A DNA stretch of 64,000 bases from Chlorocebus sabaeus (GCF_047675955.1 NC_132904.1:83271447-83335446), one strand, 5' to 3'; shown: positions 44,486 through 55,852, numbered from the stretch's first letter. Made by a program: numbers and translations. Notes: a model not told the origin generated them from the sequence alone.

Positions 44486-44849
44486 TCCACTGCGCACATT
44501 AAAATAGCTGGAAAGTAAGGGCATGGTGGAGGAATGTAATAAGAGAAATGAAAAGGTGCTAGACAGGACACTTAGGCACATTGAGACTTGATTGGTATGA
44601 GACGGGTGGTTGTGAGGGAGAGGAAGATACTCTCATGGGTGTCTTGGCTGCAAATCCAGGTTGCTCTCAAATCCAAATGCATGCTGTTCTATAGGCTAGA
44701 GGTCAACAGAAGACCATGCTAGAGGGGCCCAGAGGAGGAGGAGGAGAGTATGTCCATCAGATGCAATCATGAAGGGCTTCACAGACAGAAGCATCTACCA
44801 TAGACCTCATGGGGTCGTTTGGGGAGGTTATCATGGTGATGCTGTGAGG
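44486..44849. other. single-copy spacer
   Basis: No repeat or gene recognised. Confidence 0.4.
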
Positions 44850-44990
44850 TTATATGTCCACCATCTAGAGGGGAAACCTGGGCTCAAAGCAGTTAAATGA
44901 CAGGCCCACCATCAGTGGCAGAGCTGAGATGAGAGTAGGGCCACTGGCTCACAGTCCCGTGCTGATTCTGCCACGATGGTGCCTTTGGAG
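44850..44990 (-). mobile_element. MIR SINE, reverse
   Basis: 'ccatctagaggggaaacctg', 'atcagtggcagagctgagat' and 'cacagtcccgtgctgattct' are reverse MIR. Confidence 0.75.
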
Positions 44991-45137
44991 TCCAGATACG
45001 AGGAAATAAAAGGAACCAGAATTTCCTTCTTGTAATTATCCTCCCTTAACCTTGATATGTTCCATTAACTTGGTCCCCCAGATCCCTCCCAAAATACACC
45101 CCTTTCCTTCCATTCCAACAAACAGCCATCTTGGGCA

Positions 45138-45195
45138 TAAGGAAGGGAAGAAGGAAGAAAAAAAGGAGAAGGAAGAGTAGAGGGAGGAGAGATTG
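45138..45195. repeat. GA-rich low-complexity tract
   Basis: Almost pure purine ('ggaagggaagaaggaagaaa' onward). Confidence 0.85.
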
Positions 45196-46009
45196 GGAAA
45201 CCTGAGAGGGGTATTCAGGGAGGTCTCCATCTAGTCAGTCAGAAGTAAGGGCCCTGATTTAAATCCCCCTCCCAAATGGACTGGGTTGTATGGAGCCAGA
45301 GCCTGGGTTCATGTCTCTACATGGGTGCCATGTAGAGTGGTATGATGTTCCCAACCTCCTTCCTGACATCCGGACTGTGAATAGCATGTCAGCTAATGGT
45401 CAGCGTGCCCGTGGGACAGCTTCTTAAACTCTAGACTTCCCAGTTTTCTTAGCTCACAATCAGATCATGAGATTGTCTTTCTTATTGTTGCTCAGCTTAC
45501 CTGTCTCTCAGCAAAGCCATGGATTTGGTTTGAAATAAATTATCATGCTGCCAAAAGAAAATCATCCAAAAAACAAAGAATGACTGGTAGCATTTTAGTC
45601 GTGTACCTGGGGCACTGTCTACTATGAATGAAGGCTCATGTTAGAGACAGTATCATATTCCCGTGCTAGAAAATGGTTCTGGGTTTTTTTTGTTTTGTGT
45701 TTTATTCTGAAAATAAAACATCATAGATAGCAGCTGGTTTGTCCATTGTCTTCTTTCTTGGAAATCTTATGGCAGGTTCCTTTGAACACTATCCTTGGCT
45801 TCTCTGTTAGGGCAAACTGAAACTGTGATTGATGATAATAAACAATAAAATTTAATTTAAGCAGGATTATCCATTTTTATTGACTTGTGATCGTGAGAAT
45901 AACAATAACAACAACAAACAGAACCTCCACATGACAATTCTTGAGGGGTGAAATTGTATCTTTGCTCCATTCTAGATATCATCAGCCACCATCAAAAAAA
46001 TTAGGAACA
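45196..46009. other. single-copy sequence, no gene seen
   Basis: No repeat family recognised apart from A/T-rich simple stretches near 45830-45860 and 45900-45920. Confidence 0.4.
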
Positions 46010-46209
46010 GGCTGGACATGCTGGCTCACGCCTGTAATCTCAGAACTTTGGAAGGCCAAGGCAGATGGATCATTTGAGCCCAGGAGTTCCAGACCAGCCT
46101 GGGCAACATGATGAAATCTCATCTCTACAATAATTAGCCAGGTGTGGTGGTGCACACCTGTAGTCACAGCTACTCGGGAGGCTGAAGCGGGAGGATCACT
46201 TGAGTCTGG
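46010..46209 (+). mobile_element. AluJ, forward, 3'-truncated
   Basis: Starts 'caggctggacatgctggctc' and runs through 'cgggaggatcacttgagtct', then stops without the right-arm end or A-tail. It passes straight into the middle of an LTR, so a deletion has removed the Alu end and the LTR start. Confidence 0.9.
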
Positions 46210-46454
46210 GCCCTATAAGAAGAGGATTGGGTGATTGGCTCTACAAGAGGAGGGAAGGACATCAAAGCTTTCTCTCTCCACCCACATACACTGCGGGAGG
46301 GCCATGTGAGGACGCAATGAGAAGGTGGATGTCCGCAAGGGAGGAAGAGGGCCCTCACCAGAAACTAACCATGATGGTACCCCAAGCCTGGACTTCCAGC
46401 CTCCAGAACTGTGAGAATAAACCACCCAGTCTATGGTATTTTGTTATGATAGCC
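46210..46454 (+). mobile_element. MLT1-like LTR, 3' half
   Basis: 'gccatgtgaggacgcaatga', 'cttccagcctccagaactgt' and 'ataaaccacccagtctatgg' are the 3' half of a MaLR LTR. The 5' half is gone. Confidence 0.8.
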
Positions 46455-46799
46455 TGCTGTGGTTTGAATGTGTCCCTCAAATTTCATGTATTGGAAACTT
46501 ACTTACCTCCATTGTAATGGTATTTAAAGGTGGGACCATTAAGAGATGATTAGAGCCCTAAAGAATAGATGAATGCCATTATCTTGGGTGTGGGTTAGTT
46601 ATCTCAGGAGTAGGTTTCTAAAGAAAGGATGAGTTCTACTTTATTTCCTGTCTCTGTCTTGCAGGCTTGCTATTGCCAGATTCCAGAACCATGTTCTTGG
46701 ACTTCCCAGCTCCAGAGCTGTGAGGAAATACCTTTTTTTTCTTTATAAATTACCTGGTCTGTGATATTCTGTTACAGCAGCAGCAAATGGATTAACACA
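46455..46799 (+). mobile_element. MST/MLT1A-like solo LTR, forward
   Basis: Starts TGCTGTGGTTTGAATGTGTC and ends 'gcaaatggattaacaca'. It includes 'gttcttggacttcccagctc' and 'ctttataaattacctggtct'. Inserted at the very end of the preceding LTR, giving two MaLR LTRs in tandem that belong to different subfamilies. Confidence 0.88.
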
Positions 46800-46811
46800 G
46801 CCTATGTCATT

Positions 46812-46938
46812 TTCCAGAACAACTCAGTGATGTTGATACTCATCTTGCAGATGAGGAAACAGACTTAGGGAAGTTGAGGGATAAGCACAGTCTGGTTAAA
46901 TGGCAGAGCCAGAACTGGAATCCTGGTCTTTTGGCTTG
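46812..46938 (-). mobile_element. MIR SINE, reverse
   Basis: 'catcttgcagatgaggaaac' and 'ggcagagccagaactggaat' are reverse MIR. Confidence 0.8.
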
Positions 46939-47119
46939 ATAATTTCTTTGCCTGGTTCTTCTGGGGCTGCTTTGTTTAACCTAGTCCCCATATCCTGGGA
47001 AGTTTTGGGCCAAAGCTCACACATTTTCAGGGGAGATGGTAGAGATCATTTACCAGCCTACAAGGGTCCTAGAAAGAAACCTGTGGAAGCCTGAAGCTTC
47101 TAAGGGGTTGAAGGAATAG

Positions 47120-47450
47120 GAGGCAATTCAGTGTAGTGGGAAATGTGCTGGGGGCAGGGCGGGGGATGTCTGGTTTGAGACTTTCTGGGTTAAATCCTCT
47201 GTGAGAGCTTAGGGATGCCTATTACATTCTCTGAACCCAGTTTTTGTGTGTGTCTGTTTGTTTTAATCTACATGAGACTAACTAAGGTATTTGCCCCTTG
47301 GCGCTTTTTTTTTTTTTTTTTTTTTGAGACGGAGTCTCGCTCTGTCACCTAGGCTGGAGTTGCCCCTTGGAGCTTTTATAGAGTCTTTAAAATGAGATAA
47401 CGTCTGTGAAGTGCTTTTAGGACACTGCCTGGCATAAATACTCATAAAGA
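47120..47450 (+). mobile_element. MIR SINE, forward, split by mini-Alu
   Basis: The 5' part (about 47120-47304) is weakly preserved. The 3' part (47374-47450) is clear: 'aaaatgagataacgtctgtg' and 'acactgcctggcataaatac'. Confidence 0.65.
47305..47359 (-). mobile_element. ultra-short 5'-truncated Alu with 14-bp TSD
   Basis: A T-run of about 21 is followed by only 34 bases of Alu 3' end (GAGACGGAGTCTCGCTCTGT on). It is flanked by TTGCCCCTTGGCGC (47291-47304) and TTGCCCCTTGGAGC (47360-47373). The duplication shows that this is a real insertion truncated during reverse transcription, not a decayed full Alu. Confidence 0.93.
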
Positions 47451-47629
47451 GAGGGACTGAGGTCATGGCCAGGTCTGGAGAGTAGCGGCTGAGCACTGCC
47501 CGACTACTGCAAGCAACGCTGGTTTAGGAGAAGCATCACTTGGTGCACATCCAGAGTGACATCACTCCCTATGCCCAAACACACATGACAGCCTGCAGGG
47601 CATGTATAGCCCTCATTCCTGACTGACTT

Positions 47630-47985
47630 CTCTAACAACCTGGTGATGTTTCAGATGGAGAAAGTGAGATCCGGAGAGGACAAAGCAGTCCAGTAGAACA
47701 TGCACAAGTTTTGGAATCGGAGCTGCATTTGTACTCTGGCTTTTCTATTTGCTGTGTGTGATCTTGAACAAGTTACTTAACTTCTCAAATCCTCAGTTTC
47801 TTCATCCTAAAAAAGAGAATTGATAAATGATTATCTAAAAGGGTGTTATGGGAATTAAAAGAGAAATATATGTGAAGGTGTTCCTAAGAAGGTTAGTTTC
47901 TGTTTTTCCTTAAGTGCTTTGCTTATAGTCACACAGCAGCTGGTAAGTAGCAAAGTAGGGTCTAAAAGCTAGGCTTTAGGATGCT
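47630..47985 (-). mobile_element. MIR SINE, reverse, split by another MIR
   Basis: 47630-47683 ('gatgtttcagatggagaaag') and 47914-47985 ('gtcacacagcagctggtaag') are neighbouring parts of one reverse MIR. Confidence 0.65.
47685..47913 (+). mobile_element. MIR SINE, forward, nested in a MIR
   Basis: 'cagtccagtagaacatgcac', 'tgatcttgaacaagttactt' and 'cctcagtttcttcatcctaa' are a complete forward MIR between two pieces of a reverse one. Confidence 0.8.
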
Positions 47986-48234
47986 GTGAGGCCACAAGAG
48001 TAGAATTACAGAGAAAGTGAGAAGCCAAAGATCTGGACAAGGGGGTGTTAAGAATCTACTGTTTGCATGTCGTCATTCTTGAATCTATATAAGAGTAAAA
48101 GAAGCAAAAAATGGCGGAAAAAATGAGCAAATCAGTAATGGTGCCTGTATCCAGAATCCCCAATTGGTTTAAAGACTAACAGTGGCTGGGTCTTATACAT
48201 AACTAATATCTATACATGTACATTCAGGGAGTCT

Positions 48235-49195
48235 TCGTTAATTCTTTCAGTTAACAAATACTATGAAGCATCTGCTATGTGTGTGAAGCACCAAGCCAGG
48301 TTCTTAGGGTTACAAAAACGGACAGAACAGTCACTGTCCTTGGGAGATCCTATTATAGTACCGAAGGTAAAACTTAAACAACAATAACAACAACAACAAA
48401 ACAGAAAGCAAAACTCATTACAGGAGTGTGATAAATGCCATGGCAGTGGAATAAACACCCAGACACAATGAGAAAGCCCATATTTGGTCTAGAGCTCTCA
48501 GGGAAATTTCCATGGGAACTGACGTTAGAGCCATCAGGGCTAAAAGAAGCAAGGGAAGCCGGGCGCGGTGGCTCAAGCCTGTAATCCCAGCACTTTGGGA
48601 GGCCGAGACGGGCGGATCATGAGGTCAGGAGATCGAGATCATCCTGGCTAACACGGTGAAACCCCGTCTCTACTAAAAAATACAAAAAAACTAGCCGGGC
48701 GAGATGGCGGGCACCTGTAGTCCCAGCTACTCGGGAGGCTGAGGCAGGAGAATGGCGTAAACCCGGGAGGCGGAGCTTGCAGTGAGCTGAGATCCGGCCA
48801 CTGCACTCCAGCCTGGGCGACAGAGCAAGACTCCGTCTCAAAAAAAAAAAAAAAAAAAAAAAAAGAAGCAAGGGAGCAGGCGGCACAAAGATGTGGAACA
48901 AGAGAGCCTGGCGCACTTGGGAGCAGTGAGTCTGGTGTAGCAGGCATGGCACAGACTAGGTAGGAGGGATGATGAGGCTTGATTGAGACATCCCTCGAGA
49001 AGGCCCTTGTGTATTGTGCTAAGGAGTTTAACTTTGTGCTGTAGGTGGGAAGAAGCACAGGAAGCTTTTTAAGAAAGGGAGTTCATGTATTACCAATTTC
49101 ATCTGGTAGAGGTTGATGAAGTTTAACTGGGAGTAGGAGAAATTGGAGATAAGGAAATCAATACGGAAACCATAGAAATGTCCGGATGAGATCCT
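48235..49195 (-). mobile_element. L2 LINE, reverse, split by AluY
   Basis: 48235-48556 and 48876-49195 are collinear reverse L2: 'gaagcatctgctatgtgtgt', 'taaatgccatggcagtggaa', 'agtgagtctggtgtagcagg', 'tgctaaggagtttaactttg' and 'gatgagatcctgaa' in order. A short (AAC)n lies at about 48378-48401. Confidence 0.75.
48557..48860 (+). mobile_element. AluY of Old World monkey type (AluYR-like)
   Basis: Full-length and very little diverged, with perfect 15-bp target duplications AAAAGAAGCAAGGGA at 48542-48556 and 48861-48875. Bases differing from human AluY include 'gtggctcaagcctgtaatcc', 'ggccgagacgggcgg', 'ctagccgggcgagatggcgg', 'gaatggcgtaaacccg' and 'gctgagatccggccactgca'. Together they match the cercopithecoid AluYR group as I recall it. 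It is the youngest Alu in the window. Confidence 0.93.
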
Positions 49196-49956
49196 GAACT
49201 CTGCACACACAGAAAAATAGTCACTGATGATTACAGTGCATGGGCTTGTATATGTAGAAATAATATATCTATGAATTTATGCAAATATATGAATATATAT
49301 GTGCAGACATGCCCATGCATACACACACATAAGGAAGCTGGTTCTGTCTTTACTATGGCACCTGGGTATGAAACTCACATGGCTCCCAGCTTCCCACAGG
49401 AGCCCCCCAGGCCTGGCTGTGCCTCCCAACATGCTGTCTTAGAAATGGTGTACCCTCTGACTTTTCTGTTGTGGTAAACCCAAGTGGCTTTCCATTTCCA
49501 GGCTAACCTCAAAGCTAGAGTTTGAGGTGATTAAATACTGCCTGTGAGGTTGTGGTACTGGAAACTTCCTCCCAAATGATGTAAGTACAGGGAGTGCAGC
49601 ATGCCTGGGTATACGCACAGCACATCCAGGGCTGTGCAGCGCAAGAGCAACACAGCTGCATTCATTTCTGTAATCAGACCTTTAAATTACATAACAATTA
49701 CAGCTACAGGGAAAGGAAATCAGCATTTACTATTGATTTTTCATATACAAATCCAAAAAAAAAAATCACAACCACAGTACACACTTAAATAAATAAGTAG
49801 TACTTAATGTGTCTTTGTTAAAATAAAAGCTCCTGCTCAGAAAAGGATGAAAACTCATGTGAAGCGTAGGGTGAGGGTGGATGACACATTATCTTTCAAG
49901 TTTCTAGAACTCTTACTAATATGATGTCATCGCTAGTAAAGGGTAAGGGAGCTTAA
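49196..49956. other. single-copy sequence, no gene seen
   Basis: AT- and CA-rich at 49255-49335. The overlapping frames near 49594-49792 end in lysine-rich strings from an A-run and are not genes. Confidence 0.4.
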
Positions 49957-50205
49957 ACTAGCATTTACTGGGGGCCTACAATATGTCAGATATTGTGTTA
50001 AACAAGCACTTTAAATAGCTATAATATCTCTTTTAATCCTCAAAACAACCTTAGGAGGTTAGAACTGTTATCCTCTTTCTACAGATAGCATACTTCAGGA
50101 AAGCTAGATCAAGTAGCCTTCCCAAGATCACACTGCTAGTAAGTGGCAGGGTCAGGATGTAAATCCATGTCCCTTGAGTTCCTAAACCTGAGCTCCTTCC
50201 ACTTT
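49957..50205 (-). mobile_element. MIR SINE, reverse, full length
   Basis: 'agcatttactgggggcctac', 'tcttttaatcctcaaaacaa', 'agatcacactgctagtaagt' and 'gtaaatccatgtcccttgag' run the whole MIR. Confidence 0.92.
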
Positions 50206-50304
50206 ACTCTCCCACTTAACTCCTCACCAAAATGTGAACCACTGTATTCCAAACCTGTCTGGAAAGCCCTGCCAGAAGTCACTGTCACTGTGTCCATTCT
50301 ATGT

Positions 50305-50395
50305 CTAGAGAATGTTAGATTGGAAGGAGCCTTGGGTGATCAACTATAATAACCCAGAAACAGAAGTTTGCAGGTAACACAGCTGAGAAGCAGAG
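50305..50395 (-). mobile_element. MIR3-type fragment, reverse
   Basis: 'agattggaaggagccttggg' and 'gcaggtaacacagctgagaa' resemble a MIR3/MON-type SINE with the middle missing. Confidence 0.5.
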
Positions 50396-50399
50396 CCTC

Positions 50400-53300
50400 T
50401 CACTCTATATTAATGTCTTCTCACTCCGTGGCAAATGTTCTTATTACTATATCTATCTGAGATCTCCTGTCTTAGGAATTAATGGTTTCCCACAAAAGTT
50501 TGCTGTTATTATTATTGTTTTAATCACAAGATTTATATTCTTGCCTGTCTGAAAAGGAGCTAGAGTAATGCCTTTTCCTTTAGCAGATTTATTCAGTGGA
50601 AATGCATGAGCTGAGTCTCCCTAATGTACATAATGTGCTTCCAGAAGATCCTATAAGAGAATGGAAAAGAAGTGATTCAATCACAGCAAAATGGTTGTAT
50701 TTACAATTAGTGCGCAGTTTCTTGAAACACAAACCTCCCACCCAAATATTCATCCAAAGGATAAACATCTCCCCGACATGTTGCCATAACCAGTTCCTGC
50801 TGGCACCAAAACATACATCTAAGCATCCGTATCCAGGGTATAAAATGATGCCTTCCAAAGCAACGGTTCAGAGGACACTCTTGTGTAGTGGTGCCTCTCC
50901 TAGAATCCTGGATCTAAACTTTATATTGGGTCTAGATTCAAAGCTAATTCTCTCTCAAATGAGAATATAATTCATAAACTCAGTTGTGTTGATCTCGATG
51001 ATATCTTGAACAGAAATGCTTCCTATTTTCTATAAACTGAGATACTAAATGGAATAAAAATGAAATAGAAAACTTCAAGGTAGAAGAAACCTGAATATCC
51101 TTTGAAATTAGGCTATAACCATAGTTTTGCTTTAAGGGTTACATGGTTCAAAGTCTCTAAGAAGGGCAGATAATTGGGACACAGTCTTCCAACTATGTTT
51201 GGCATGAGTGGGTGATTGGGGGCAGGATGTATGAGACAATTGAGTGAGCAGAGCTGATGGGAATCAAAGCCCACCTCTGGGCATGTGATATCAACATCTT
51301 CCATTGAGCAGAGAGTGGGGGTGAGACCAGAATTGACCTTTGGCCTCAAGTCCAAACTTTAGCCACCCTATAGCTAAGGGGCTTCTGTCCCAGCTTCTAC
51401 CATTCTCCTATTAGTAAGCAGGAGGTACAGTTAAATAACCATTTGAGAGGTCCCTGATATAGGAAGAGGAAACAACAAAAATAAGACTGCATGACAATCT
51501 TTCGGAGCTTAGGCCAAACTCCTGCAAGGCCATCTTCTGGTACATAGGATGCTGCAATCAGAGAGTTCAAGCTTGGTGGAGATCCACAGAACACATTAGC
51601 TTCTAGCACAAAAGGCCAGCAAAGTATGGAAAGAAAGAGAATATACGGTTTCCCAAGGCTAGACGGCCTCTGATTTTTATTTCTATGGACCTCGGTGGCC
51701 CTGAAGTCCTTCAAGCTGCAGCTGCACAGGGTGATTCTACCATGGTCTGTGAAGGTAAGTGGCTGTGGTCCCAGTATTTGAACAACAGCTTTAGGACATG
51801 ACTAACACGCGCTCAGAACCCCACCTGGGTCCACAGGTTCTCACACGGACTGAACAGGCCTTAGCCATCTGGCCTGGTTGTTTTCAAGATGCACCTAAAC
51901 AATAATGTCCAATGGGTATTCAGCAGTCACTCATTCTGATCCTGAACTATCTCACTTTGCCTATTGCAGATCTTGATCCTTATTCCTCTCTCTCATCACC
52001 TCTCTTCCTATGTGCCATGTTATACCTTCAATTATGCTCTTCATGATACAGAATCCAATTCCTGGCCTCTCCCACTGGCCCACCTATCCATTCAGTTTCT
52101 TTTCTCTCCTCCCTGATTCAGTGTTTCCCCACTGATATACCTAGGAGACTTACCTCTATCTTAGCCCAGCTCCCAGGATCTCATCTCCAGGATGTTGCCC
52201 TTTCCCCATCTCCCCAGAGGGAAAGATGGGGAAGAAGGTGTTCCCAGCTTCCCAGAGGCCAACATCATCATGTTCAACAACTGGGGAGCAAGCAAAGTAC
52301 ACATATAACCTGCTCTCAATTTCACTGGGAGGTCAATGAAAGGCACATGTGAGTAGATCTAAAAAAAATGAATGCATAATATATATTTAAATTAAGTATA
52401 GTTTTTACTAACCCTTATGCAATTCTCTGGGCTAAATACCATGTCCTGACCCCAAGTAGAAAAGGACAAAATAGGAGAAAAGTCTTCTTCTAACCCACTT
52501 GAAAAGAAAAAAACAGAAAACAGCAGCAAAATTAACAAAATAACTCAAGACAGAAATGGAATTATACATCAAAAATCAAAGGAAAGTACCACAGAAAAGG
52601 TTATTTGACCAAAGATGTTAATGAAGCACTTCCTCTCTGAGTGGGTTGATGGGAACTGCACCTCAGAGGCAAAGCCAATGAAATAAATGCTTCCTCATGG
52701 AAAGCAAGGACCCAAGAGTCTCTCAGATCTATAAACCATCAGCTAACTGGATGCAAATGTGTTTACAGCCTGACTTCTTTGAAGCTACAATATTAAGAAA
52801 TGTTTACAGTGTTAGACCCCATTATAAAAATTTGTTCTTTTGAAGAGGAAGTGAATTAAAGAAAACCACTATAGTTATACTACACAGAGTAAGTTATACA
52901 GGATCAAAGACTTGGAAAACTCATGGTGTAAAACCAAAGATCTTTTACAATTGTGCAAGAACTACAAGACTTCTAGTCTCCCAAGGATTTTTCATTCTGG
53001 AAAACTTGTTTTCCTCATTGGACTTTCTATGATGTCTGTAGCATCATGGTTAGAGTCATACCATGTGACAAATGACCTTGTCCAGATGATACCAAAAAAA
53101 TGTCAAAAAATAAGAGCTGGCTTACAATGGTATTTTTGTTCCTGATGCTATTAAAACTTCACTTCTTTTTTAAAAAAAACTTTAAACAGCTTTTTACTTG
53201 GACAAGTGGCTGATACTGGATCAAACTAGCCAAGAAAATCATTCCTGCAAGCTTCTGATTTTCTATTTTTATTCCCCAGGAATCATGGTTCATAAAGACA

Positions 53301-53829
53301 AACTAAGACTTGGAAAAGAGAAAGGCAAGCTAAAATTCAACCCAATGGAGAAAGTGACAACACTTAGCCCATGGAGGGCCAAATTTGTGAAAGGTTCATG
53401 TTGCATAAACTCCAAATCCTGTCTTTATTCCACCCTGTCTTCTAAAAAACTAGAGCCAAGGAAATTCTCATCTAGAAAATATACTTTCTGAACTACAAAC
53501 ATTACTTCCATTTTTAGTATAGGAAGTTATTGGTTTTCCATGGGACTAAGAAAAAGAAGGAAGTCTCTTGAGCTTTTACAGGTGTGAAAATAGAGTCCCA
53601 CCCATGTGTTTGTGATTGTGGGCAGTGATGCCAACTACTGCATGGGAGGCTGATCAATGCCCACAAAATGACAAAAATGCCATCTCATGCAACAGTGTAC
53701 TCAGCAAATTGGTGCTTTCCATCTATTTTGGGAGATAAAATTATAACCAGAGTGTTGCTTTATGAAAACAGAACCAGAGCAAAGATGGTTAAAGATCAAT
53801 GACCCCAATATTCACAATAAAATTATTAA
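50400..53829. other. 3.4-kb repeat-poor single-copy region
   Basis: The longest stretch without a recognised interspersed repeat. Frames of 124 (50596-50970), 105 (51397-51714, minus), 77 (52912-53145) and 97 (53198-53491) codons occur but have no domain, no consistent strand and no nearby splice or poly(A) context that I can defend. 52350-52620 is A-rich. Confidence 0.45.
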
Positions 53830-53985
53830 AATAAAAATTTGCCATGTGTGGTGGCATGTGCCTTTGGTCCCAGCTACTTGGGAGACTGAAGTGGGAATGG
53901 ATCCTTTAAACCTGGGAGGCAGAGGCTGCAGCGAGTCGTGATCGTGCCACTTGCACTCCAGCCTGGGTGGCAGAGCGAGACCCTG
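53830..53985 (+). mobile_element. Alu right arm (5'-truncated AluJ or FRAM-like)
   Basis: Starts near 'gccatgtgtggtggcatgtg' and goes through 'cagaggctgcagcgagtcgt' to 'agcgagaccctgtctta' and a degenerate A-rich tail. Only the right monomer is present. Confidence 0.88.
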
Positions 53986-54429
53986 TCTTATAAAATAAAA
54001 TCAAATAAAAAGGGCTCAAGTATGTAATTCCTCACATATTCCTCAGTCTCAAAGTACTCTTTCATGAATTTCATGTTTTGAAAAATCCTGCATTTATTAA
54101 TAGTTATTTTCCAATGTTTAAGACACATACAACTGCCAACCAGAACTTTTGATACTCGCATGAGATAACCAGTATTAATAGTTTTATTTTGTTTAATTCT
54201 AGGCAAAGACAGGAATGTGATATCTTGGTTAAGTATCTTGGCTGTGTAAATTTATGATGGATAAATGTAAGGTTTCCATTAGTTTTTTTGGCATGTTGAC
54301 AATAACTCTTGGACTCCTATTACTGCTATTATAGAGCTCAAGGAATTCTGAAAAGAACCCAGTCTTTTGCTTCCTTAGGACTCTCATGTCTGCGTTTGCC
54401 TCACTATTGGTCATACAAGGTCCTCATCT
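53986..54429. other. single-copy AT-rich sequence
   Basis: No repeat or gene recognised. Confidence 0.4.
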
Positions 54430-55105
54430 CCCTCAGAGACTGAATTCTTTCTTCACTAGTCTCCTAGACTCTGTTTCTGTCTCCTACCTGGGGCCAGATG
54501 ATCTGTCTAAAGTTCAAATCCTATAGTGTCACTCTTCAGTGTTCATCTTCAGAACTAAGGTTCAATTCTTCATGTAGGCAAACAGCAGCCCCCACCCCAC
54601 CCCCATGACTTTCCCTCCTGCCCCGTCCTTCCACACACTCTGTGCTCCATTCAGAACCACCCACAAATCCTTTCAAACCATACCGCTTTGCTGTATTTGC
54701 TTGGAACATCTTTCCCCCATCTTCTCTTCCCAGGAAATCCCAATCTTTTAGGTCTTAGCCCTGACACACCAAGAAAAAGTAATCACCCTTGGAAAGAGGT
54801 TACAGCAACCTTCCTTTTCACCTGGTGCAACACATTATTTATGTAATTTAAGATCAAAGGCCAGCTACTTTAAGAAACCTTCTTACCCTTCTTTCTCCCC
54901 ACGAATGCAAAACTTGGACAAATTATTAATAACATACTTTTAATATAATATGAAACCTACTCTACTGCTTTACTCTTATGAGCTTGCTATTCTGTCTCTT
55001 CTTTGCACTCTAGGTTCCTTGAGAGCACGGACCATGAACCCAGCATAGTGCCTGGAACACAGTAGGTGCTCCACAAGTGTTTATTGAATAAGTCAGTGAA
55101 TGGTC
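54430..55105 (+). mobile_element. L2 LINE 3' region, forward
   Basis: 'tgtatttgcttggaacatct', 'ttttaggtcttagccctgac', 'agcatagtgcctggaacaca' and 'gtaggtgctccacaagtgtt' form a collinear sense L2 ending in 'attgaataagtcagtgaatg'. Confidence 0.75.
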
Positions 55106-55109
55106 TCAG

Positions 55110-55285
55110 GGAATCTGGAATTGAGGCTTGCTGATGCCCCTTACTGTCTGGGAGACCATGGGCAACTCAGTCCTCTGGGTCCCAGCATCGTGCCCTGTAT
55201 AACAAAGGTAGTAACACCTGCCTCTCAAGCTTTTTGTGGGGATCAGATGAGATGACCAATCAGGAGCACTTTATAAAGGTAAAAC
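55110..55285 (+). mobile_element. MIR SINE, forward
   Basis: 'gtctgggagaccatgggcaa', 'aggtagtaacacctgcctct' and 'gagatgaccaatcaggagca' follow MIR order. Confidence 0.75.
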
Positions 55286-55429
55286 AAAAATATTTGATTT
55301 CCTTATTATTATGAAGAATGCTGAGGAAGCATGGAAAGTAACTGCAATAAGCAGTGGTGGTGACTGTGAGGGATGTGGAGAGCAGAGGGCGGAACACACA
55401 GACCGGGTTCTGGTGAATCCCAAGAACAC

Positions 55430-55668
55430 AGTGGGCAGCCCCAGTTGCTCTACCTTCTAATTCTATTTCTAATCTGACAGCTCCTGCTTCTCCCTGACCC
55501 CTCCATCCCAGCACCCATCTTCTCCTGCTCCAATGACTGCACTGACCTCTAACTGGTCTTGCTGCTTCCACTCTTTCCCTCCTCCAGTCTATTCTCTATA
55601 CAGCAGCCAGAGAGATCTTTTACTAATGTAAGTCAGAAGCACTTCCTTGCTTAGAACCATTTAACAGT
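55430..55668 (+). mobile_element. L2 LINE fragment, forward
   Basis: 'gacctctaactggtcttgct' and 'gtctattctctatacagcag', then 'ccagagagatcttttactaa', are sense L2 blocks. The minus-strand frame at 55260-55571 is a shadow. An L1 3' end cuts it at 55669. Confidence 0.75.
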
Positions 55669-55852
55669 CATCACACACTGGGGCCTGTTGTGGGGTGGTG
55701 GGGAGAAGGGGAAGGATAGCATTAGGAGATATACCTAATGTAAATAACGAGTTAATGGATACAGCACACCAACATGGCACATGTATACACATGTAACAAA
55801 CCTGCATGTTGTGCACATGTACCCTAGAACTTAAAAATAAATAAATAAATAA
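55669..55852 (+). mobile_element. L1PA 3' UTR stub, forward
   Basis: 'tcacacactggggcctgttg' to 'gtaccctagaacttaaaaat' and an (AAAT)n tail. Only the last 170 or so bases of L1 are present, a severe 5' truncation. Confidence 0.92.

Noticed and set aside
48617..49058. Overlapping 111- and 136-codon minus-strand frames
   Set aside because: They are translations of the reverse strand of the AluY, with the typical Alu peptide AGVQWPDLSSLQAPPPGF, and its poly(A) read as phenylalanine. Not genes.
50596..50970. 124-codon frame in repeat-poor DNA
   Set aside because: No recognisable domain, no good splice or polyadenylation context, and no unusual composition. Length alone is not enough.
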